This document shows, in pieces, positions 6,966 through 11,368 of a DNA stretch of 11,368 nucleotides. The DNA is from JAAUQA01 sp036351435 (lineage in GTDB: Bacteria; Pseudomonadota; Gammaproteobacteria; Competibacterales; Competibacteraceae), in assembly GCA_036351435.1 (NCBI GenBank), contig JAZBPA010000382.1, forward strand, positions 1 to 11,368, written 5' to 3'. Every line of letters starts with the position of its first letter. The stretch's first letter is position 1. The notes below the pieces were generated by a model. The model searched no databases. It saw only the letters and a program-made list of their open reading frames with translations, and was not told where the DNA came from. The translations under genes were made by a program, and so were the position numbers.

Positions 6966-7475
6966 TCATTTTTTCAACGCGCGTACTTGCTCAAGTAATT
7001 CGGGATCATCCCATTCTCGTTCACCGATCACTTCTATCACCATCCGCGTAGAGGCATCTAACACATAGGTTGTGGGTAATCCTTTAACCCCCCAGGATTC
7101 CGAAACGGCCACATCGGTATCTAACAAAAGCGGGAAGTCCACCGGATATTTTGAGAGAAAATAGGCAATATCTTCTCGATCCTGGCCCATATTGATCGCT
7201 ATCACCTGAATATCTTCTTGACGCAATTGTTCCCAGGCCCGTTGCAACGAGGGCATTTCCTTGACACAAGGCGGGCACCAGGTAGCCCAAAAGTTAACGA
7301 TAGTCACTTTCCCCTGAAAATCAGCTAGGGTATAGCGCTTCCCTTCAGGATCCTCCAAAGTGAATGCCGGCGCAGGCTGCGGATTAGAGTGGGGAGTCAG
7401 TTCCTGAGGAGCTGCATGAATCACAGTGTTCAACATCACAATGAACACAAGCACCAAGCTGATTGCAAATCTCAT
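6966..7475 (-). CDS. TlpA/ResA-like periplasmic thioredoxin-fold oxidoreductase
   Basis: The 169-residue protein begins with a Sec signal peptide (residues 1-21 or 22: MRF, a hydrophobic run ISLVLVFIVMLN, then a cut near HAA). The mature part is an AhpC/TSA-like thioredoxin fold. It contains FTLEDPEGKRYTLADFQGK, then IVNFWATWCPPC with redox cysteines C67 and C70, and a cis-proline loop GLPTTYV with P134. These features fit the TlpA/ResA group, which reduces disulfides in the periplasm, for example in cytochrome c maturation. The partner here is unknown. AGAGGA lies 5 nt upstream of the ATG. It lies 79 nt downstream of the protease gene on the same strand and may be cotranscribed with it. Confidence 0.93.
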   Translation of the reverse strand: MRFAISLVLVFIVMLNTVIHAAPQELTPHSNPQPAPAFTLEDPEGKRYTLADFQGKVTIVNFWATWCPPCVKEMPSLQRAWEQLRQEDIQVIAINMGQDREDIAYFLSKYPVDFPLLLDTDVAVSESWGVKGLPTTYVLDASTRMVIEVIGEREWDDPELLEQVRALKK

Positions 7476-7493
7476 AATTATCCTCTAAAAAAG

Positions 7494-7543
7494 GGGTCAG
7501 GTCTTTCCAAAAAACAAACAATATTTTCAAAATGACCTGGCCC
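7494..7543. repeat. Imperfect inverted repeat, REP-like, between protease and thioredoxin genes
   Basis: GGGTCAGGTC (7494-7503) faces GACCTGGCCC (7534-7543) across a 30-nt A-rich loop. Nine of ten positions pair, and the tenth is a T-G wobble in plus-strand RNA. The loop contains a smaller palindrome, ATTTTCAAAAT (7523-7533). The GGGGTCAGGTCTT wording resembles dispersed intergenic repeats in many gammaproteobacterial genomes, from memory. It could also attenuate transcription between the two minus-strand genes. Confidence 0.55.
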
Positions 7544-7554
7544 AGATCATTAAT

Positions 7555-8655
7555 TCAGTTGGTGGGCAGATAGCCGGCGAATTCCTGTAATGCGGTATCC
7601 ATCTCTATAGCATAGCCAAGCCCCTCGAACTTATGAGTGACTCGCACCATAGTATTGATGCCGACAACATGGCCATTTTCCAAGACTAAGGGACCACCAC
7701 TATTGCCAGGGTAGATCTTGGCATCGGTTCTGATAAAGCCATCTCCCAAGCCCGAAACCACCCCGTTACTGACCGAGTCGCGAATCCCGATAGGACTGCC
7801 GATCGCATACACTGGCATGCCTTGACCGATTTCCTGCGCTGTGGCTGGTTTTAGCGTAGGTGTCTGGTAATTATCCAACTTCAGTAGTGCAAGGTCGTGT
7901 TCTTCGCTAAATTTGATTAACCGCGCATTGAGCTCTGTACCATCTTTAAGAACGATCGTAAAGTTGCGCGTAGCGCCCGCGACATGACGTTTCCAATTGA
8001 ACTCCCGCTGTTGTGTTTCGAACTCGCGTTTGTGTGCCCGTGCTTTGCGACGATTTTCAGCGTAATCCTTTTCCCGTTGCTGGTATTGCTTCTGTAATAG
8101 CTGATAGTGTTTTTGTTCAGCAGTTTTCTGCGGGCTGTCGCGTAGCGAACGTATATAACGGTCATAATCGACAAGATCTTGTTTGTACCTTTTCAGTCGA
8201 GATTTTTCCAAAACAAGTTGCTCGGTGAAAGAATCTAATTGTTGTTCGGTTTGATTGAATTTTAATTGCGCTTGGTCGAGCTGTTCTTCATCAACTTTCA
8301 GTACGTGTTTGTTAGTGATGATATGCCCACTCTCGGATACGAAAAAGCCCGACCCCGAACCCACCGGAGTTTTGATCGTAACCGTTCCTAGAGTGGCTTG
8401 CTGAAGAGGGGTCTTCGGCGAAAACTTTTCTTGCAAACGTACTGTTAAGTCTTGCTCGGCTTCTTTTGAGTCTTTCGCTCCGATGGATACTTTTTCAACA
8501 GTCTGCTGGCTACCGGGTGGGGGACGATCAGAAAAGCGCCAATTGCCCTTCTCATCCTGATATTTATAGATCTCGGCGATACCCTGGGCACTGTAAAACA
8601 ACACCCCCAGACAAGTGCTCAACACAATGTAAAACCTGAAGCGAATACCACGCAT
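7555..8655 (-). CDS. Exported trypsin-like serine protease with DUF4124-like segment and coiled-coil insertion
   Basis: The 366-residue protein is a DegP/trypsin-type serine protease, predicted periplasmic. Residues 1-27 are a Sec signal peptide. Residues 28-50 (IYKYQDEKGNWRFSDRPP) match the DUF4124 pattern seen in many exported gammaproteobacterial proteins. The protease domain begins near residue 88. The catalytic triad is H117 (TNKHVL), D254 (EEHDLALLKL) and S319 (PGNSGGP), with the oxyanion loop complete. H117 and D254 are 137 residues apart, against about 30 in DegP. The extra ~105 residues (120-228) are rich in Q, E, K and R and look like two long helices forming a coiled-coil hairpin. 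No PDZ domain follows; the protein ends soon after the protease fold. An earlier in-frame start at 8703 would put non-signal residues ahead of the signal peptide, so 8655 is preferred. Substrate unknown. Confidence 0.9.
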   Translation of the reverse strand: MRGIRFRFYIVLSTCLGVLFYSAQGIAEIYKYQDEKGNWRFSDRPPPGSQQTVEKVSIGAKDSKEAEQDLTVRLQEKFSPKTPLQQATLGTVTIKTPVGSGSGFFVSESGHIITNKHVLKVDEEQLDQAQLKFNQTEQQLDSFTEQLVLEKSRLKRYKQDLVDYDRYIRSLRDSPQKTAEQKHYQLLQKQYQQREKDYAENRRKARAHKREFETQQREFNWKRHVAGATRNFTIVLKDGTELNARLIKFSEEHDLALLKLDNYQTPTLKPATAQEIGQGMPVYAIGSPIGIRDSVSNGVVSGLGDGFIRTDAKIYPGNSGGPLVLENGHVVGINTMVRVTHKFEGLGYAIEMDTALQEFAGYLPTN

Positions 8656-8661
8656 TTTCAT

Positions 8662-8669
8662 CTCCTCTT
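8662..8669 (-). promoter_or_regulatory. Ribosome binding site that fixes the protease start
   Basis: On the minus strand AAGAGGAG ends 6 nt before the ATG at 8655. The in-frame ATG at 8661 directly abuts the site, leaving no spacer, and the start at 8703 has no comparable site. Confidence 0.75.
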
Positions 8670-8700
8670 GACGCCCCGTTTTGCCCTCACCGCAAATACC

Positions 8701-8731
8701 CATTTAGCATTTAGGACCGTTCAGCCTAAAT
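8701..8731. repeat. Short direct and inverted repeats in the protease/dapD divergent region
   Basis: CATTTAG is repeated in tandem (8701-8707, 8708-8714). ATTTAGG (8709-8715) is also the exact reverse complement of CCTAAAT (8725-8731), with a 9-nt spacer. The cluster sits 46 nt upstream of the protease ATG, between it and dapD, a position suited to an operator. Confidence 0.4.
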
Positions 8732-8864
8732 TCTATCAGCTAACCGTCTGCTCAGCCCCTCACATTACGCCCTGCAGGCTCACTTCGATGACGGCTTTGC
8801 CATCAGCAGCCCTATGCCAACCGATTGAACTGCCAAGAAACCGCCAGGATGGGATATTGGACGT

Positions 8865-8870
8865 TATAAT
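8865..8870 (+). promoter_or_regulatory. Probable -10 element of the dapD promoter
   Basis: TATAAT is a perfect consensus -10 hexamer, 34 nt before the dapD ATG, which would give a leader of roughly 28 nt. No good -35 hexamer lies 16-18 nt upstream, and the bases before it do not form an extended -10. It is therefore a candidate only. Confidence 0.5.
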
Positions 8871-8904
8871 GCACTTTTTCAGATTTAGCGACAGGATGGT
8901 AAGC

Positions 8905-9723
8905 ATGTCCGATTTATCCCAGACTATTGAAGAAGCGTTCGAGCGACGCAACGAATTCAGCCCCGACGATGTCCCGGCTAATATCAGGGATGCGGTAGAA
9001 GAAGCATTGAGTTTGCTGGAACAGGGCAAAGCCCGCGTCGCCGAGAAACAGGGGGGGCAGTGGCTAGTTAATCAATGGCTGAAGAAGGCCGTGTTGCTGT
9101 CCTTTCGCCTGCGGGATAACGTCATTATCCGCGACGGCTATACTAATTACTTCGACAAGGTATCGCCGAAATACGCTGAATACGGGGAATCCGAATTTCA
9201 GGCAGCGGGCGTGCGCGTTGTACCCCCCGCTGCTGCTCGTCGCGGCACCTATATCGCCCCCGGCGTGGTGCTGATGCCCTCGTATGTCAATATCGGTGCC
9301 TATGTCGATAGCGGCACGATGGTAGACACTTGGTCCACGGTCGGCTCTTGCGCGCAAATCGGCAAAAACGTGCATTTGTCCGGCGGCGTCGGTATCGGTG
9401 GAGTGCTGGAACCCCTTCAAGCCGGCCCCACAATCATCGAAGACAATTGTTTCATCGGCGCGCGTTCGGAAGTGGTGGAAGGCGTGATCGTCGAAGAAGG
9501 TTCGGTCATTTCGATGGGGGTATTCATCGGCCAGAGCACCAAGATTTACAACCGGTTGACCGGCGAAATCACCTACGGTCGGGTTCCTGCCGGCTCCGTA
9601 GTGGTGTCCGGCTCATTGCCTGCTGAGGATGGCAGTCACAGCTTGTATTGCGCGATCATCATCAAGCAGGTGGATGAAAAAACCCGTTCCAAGGTCAGTC
9701 TCAACGAATTGTTGCGCGATTAA
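8905..9723 (+). CDS. dapD: Tetrahydrodipicolinate N-succinyltransferase DapD
   Basis: DapD transfers succinyl from succinyl-CoA to tetrahydrodipicolinate, in the succinylase branch of diaminopimelate and lysine synthesis. The protein is 272 residues (274 in E. coli). An N-terminal helical part (1-100, with FERRNEF, GQWLVNQWLKKAVLLSFR) precedes a left-handed beta-helix of hexapeptide repeats (about 105-235). The beta-helix holds MPSYVNIGAYVD, GTMVDTW (137-143), GSCAQIGKNVHLSGGVGIGG and EDNCFIGARSEVVEGV. The start at 8905 matches E. coli in length and alignment, and AGGA (8893-8896) lies 8 nt upstream. The frame stays open back to 8668, but those 79 codons have no family similarity and cover the promoter region. 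The stop codon overlaps the dapE start by one base. Confidence 0.97.
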   Translation: MSDLSQTIEEAFERRNEFSPDDVPANIRDAVEEALSLLEQGKARVAEKQGGQWLVNQWLKKAVLLSFRLRDNVIIRDGYTNYFDKVSPKYAEYGESEFQAAGVRVVPPAAARRGTYIAPGVVLMPSYVNIGAYVDSGTMVDTWSTVGSCAQIGKNVHLSGGVGIGGVLEPLQAGPTIIEDNCFIGARSEVVEGVIVEEGSVISMGVFIGQSTKIYNRLTGEITYGRVPAGSVVVSGSLPAEDGSHSLYCAIIIKQVDEKTRSKVSLNELLRD

Positions 9724-10898
9724 TGGCCAGTGAAGCGCCATTATCTCCCACCGGCGAATTGACTTGTGAGTTGATCCAATGTCGTTCGGTCACGCCGGAC
9801 GATGCCGGTTGTCAGGAGTTACTGGCGAGCCGATTGGAAAAACTAGGCTTTGCCATCGAACGGCTACGGTTCGGCGAAGTAGATAACCTATGGGCACGGC
9901 GTGGCCATGCCGTGCCGCTGTTCGTTTTCGCCGGCCATACCGATGTAGTGCCTACCGGGCCGCTGCACCTGTGGCAATCCGATCCCTTTCAGCCCACTTT
10001 GAGAAACGGCGACTTGTATGGACGGGGTGCCGCCGACATGAAAGGCAGTCTGGCGGCGATGGTTACGGCTTGCGAACGGTTTGTGGCATCGCACGCTGAG
10101 CATCGCGGTTCTATCGGCTTCTTGCTGACCAGCGACGAAGAAGGCCCGGCTGAGAACGGCACGGTCAAAGTCGTTGAAACCTTGCAGGCTCGTAATGAGC
10201 ACATCGATTACTGCCTGGTGGGAGAACCGTCTTCAGCGACACAATTAGGGGATGTCATCAAGAATGGCCGGCGCGGCTCCCTGCACGGGCGTTTGCTTCT
10301 CAAGGGCTTGCAGGGCCATGTAGCTTATCCGCATCTGGTGCGCAACCCTGTCCATATCGCAGGACCGATCATCGCCGGGCTAAGCGAACAGATTTGGGAC
10401 CAGGGTAATGACTTCTTCCCGCCCACTTCGTTTCAAATCTCTAATATTCATGCCGGAACCGGTGCGACCAATGTCGTGCCGGGTGAGCTGGAGCTGTTAT
10501 TCAATTTCCGCTTTTCCACCGCCGTGACGGTAGAACAATTACAGGAGCGGGTGCAACGGTTGATTGATACCGAGTTGCTCAACGAGGAAGTCAAAAGCGG
10601 GCGTGTTTTTCACTACGATCTGGACTGGACACTGGGCGGGCAGCCCTATTTGACTGAAGCGAGTACCTTGGTAGATGCCACAGTAGCGGCCATCCGCGAA
10701 ACGCTGGGTGTAGTTGCACAAATATCCACCAGCGGCGGCACTTCGGACGGGCGTTTTATCGCGCCTGCCGGTGCCCAAGTCGTGGAGCTGGGTCCACTTA
10801 ACGCCACTATTCATCAAATCGACGAACGGGTTTCGGTGGACGACCTGGATCGTTTGAGTCAGGTCTACGAGGACGTGTTGGTCAGGTTACTGACTTGA
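9723..10898 (+). CDS. dapE: Succinyl-diaminopimelate desuccinylase DapE
   Basis: DapE is a dinuclear zinc hydrolase (M20 family) that cleaves N-succinyl-LL-diaminopimelate to LL-diaminopimelate and succinate. The protein has 391 residues (375 in E. coli). Metal ligands and catalytic residues are visible: H72 in FAGHTDVVP, D105 in YGRGAADMKGS, catalytic E139 and ligand E140 in TSDEEGPAENG, E168 in GEPSS, and H364 in NATIHQIDE. The dimerisation domain lies roughly between residues 180 and 295, and STSGGTSDGRFI is the conserved loop before the last ligand. The stop of dapD and the ATG share one base (TAATG), so translation is probably coupled. It directly follows DapD, though the aminotransferase step between them (DapC/ArgD) is not in view. 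Confidence 0.97.
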   Translation: MASEAPLSPTGELTCELIQCRSVTPDDAGCQELLASRLEKLGFAIERLRFGEVDNLWARRGHAVPLFVFAGHTDVVPTGPLHLWQSDPFQPTLRNGDLYGRGAADMKGSLAAMVTACERFVASHAEHRGSIGFLLTSDEEGPAENGTVKVVETLQARNEHIDYCLVGEPSSATQLGDVIKNGRRGSLHGRLLLKGLQGHVAYPHLVRNPVHIAGPIIAGLSEQIWDQGNDFFPPTSFQISNIHAGTGATNVVPGELELLFNFRFSTAVTVEQLQERVQRLIDTELLNEEVKSGRVFHYDLDWTLGGQPYLTEASTLVDATVAAIRETLGVVAQISTSGGTSDGRFIAPAGAQVVELGPLNATIHQIDERVSVDDLDRLSQVYEDVLVRLLT

Positions 10899-11368
10899 AT
10901 CCGGCGGAGCTGTTCGCCGAACCGGCAACCCTGATTTTATTGGGTCTCGCAGCGCTGATCGCCGGCTTTGTCGATTCCATTGCGGGTGGTGGCGGCTTGC
11001 TGATGCTGCCCGCCTTGCTCAGTACCGGAATGCCACCGCACCTAGCACTCGGCACCAACAAAGTGATCAGCACTTTCGGTACTTTAAGCGCTTCGATAAC
11101 CTTCATTCGCAAAGGTTGGTTCAAACCAAGGTTTTGGTGGCCGGCCACTCTGGGCACGTTTGTGGGCGCACTCAGCGGCACTGTGCTGATTTATCTGGTG
11201 CAGGCCGAATTGCTGAAGAAACTGCTGCCGCTGGCGATTATGCTTGCGGCGGTAATTTTGGTTTGGCCGCGCCGTGGTGCAGCGAATGTGCCGTCATTGC
11301 CCACGTCGGTTCGAATCGGTTCCCGTCCTCAGTGGCTAGCCGGTATCGGGATCGGGTTTTACGATGGC
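10895..11368 (+). CDS. TauE/SafE (YfcA-like) membrane transporter, partial
   Basis: The frame is open from a TTG at 10895 to the window edge, 158 codons. It encodes the N-terminal half of a TauE/SafE-type integral membrane protein, a family linked to export of sulfite or organosulfonates and other anions. Hydrophobic helices are visible at about residues 11-45 and 75-125. The family signature near the start reads GFVDSIAGGGGLLMLPALLS and then LALGTNK. The TTG overlaps the dapE stop (TTGA) and gives an N-terminus of the expected type. No other good start lies just upstream, and only a weak TCAGG precedes it. The start is thus likely but not proven. The substrate cannot be told from this part. 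Coupling to lysine synthesis genes may be just genomic neighbourhood. Confidence 0.88.
   Translation, partial: MNPAELFAEPATLILLGLAALIAGFVDSIAGGGGLLMLPALLSTGMPPHLALGTNKVISTFGTLSASITFIRKGWFKPRFWWPATLGTFVGALSGTVLIYLVQAELLKKLLPLAIMLAAVILVWPRRGAANVPSLPTSVRIGSRPQWLAGIGIGFYDG

Noticed and set aside
6787..6969. 60-residue minus-strand frame overlapping the thioredoxin stop codon (ATGA)
   Set aside because: Most of it is antisense to the holC end or crosses the hairpin region; no recognisable domain and no ribosome binding site of its own.
8656..8703. 16-codon N-terminal extension of the protease
   Set aside because: It would place charged residues ahead of the signal peptide, and the strong AAGAGGAG site points to ATG 8655.
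8668..8904. 79-codon N-terminal extension of DapD
   Set aside because: The added part covers the likely promoter and the divergent region and has no DapD similarity, while ATG 8905 has a good ribosome binding site and the right length.

Overview
The window looks like chromosomal DNA of a gammaproteobacterium. DapD, DapE, PepA and HolC all match gammaproteobacterial types, the pepA-holC pair is typical of that class, and a type VI secretion (T6SS) locus abuts the housekeeping genes. GC is moderate, roughly 50-55% by eye. A methylotroph-like or Thiotrichales-like lineage is possible, but I cannot fix the genus. No rRNA, tRNA, CRISPR array, transposase or phage integrase is visible.

Layout. (1) 1-1359, minus strand: the N-terminal 453 codons of a VgrG spike protein, cut by the left window edge. 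(2) 1360-1655: a divergent intergenic region with several dyad symmetries, including a perfect 16-bp palindrome. (3) 1656-4684, plus strand: a two-gene unit. The first gene is an unusual single-chain protein that joins a TssB-like domain to a C-terminally short TssC-like domain. The second is a 488-residue SAM-dependent methyltransferase with an NPPF motif and extra N- and C-terminal domains. (4) 4685-4914: a spacer with a 13-bp tandem repeat. (5) 4915-6849, plus strand: pepA (leucyl aminopeptidase) and holC (DNA polymerase III chi), 3 nt apart. (6) 6850-8655: two exported proteins on the minus strand. They are a TlpA-like thioredoxin and a trypsin/DegP-like serine protease that carries a DUF4124-like N-terminal segment and a charged coiled-coil insertion between its catalytic His and Asp. 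(7) 8905-11368, plus strand: dapD, dapE and the start of a TauE/SafE-type membrane transporter, each overlapping the next by a few bases and cut by the right edge.

How they work together. dapD and dapE encode two steps of the succinylase branch of lysine/diaminopimelate synthesis. pepA and holC form a conserved housekeeping pair. The protease and the thioredoxin are both predicted to be periplasmic. The most unusual part is the vgrG / sheath-fusion / methyltransferase block. Only a spike protein and a sheath-like protein are present, with no baseplate, membrane complex or ClpV in view. The sheath-like protein is fused and lacks the canonical TssC C-terminus, and its partner is a methyltransferase rather than a normal T6SS gene. 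It may be an accessory or specialised T6SS module. That is inference.
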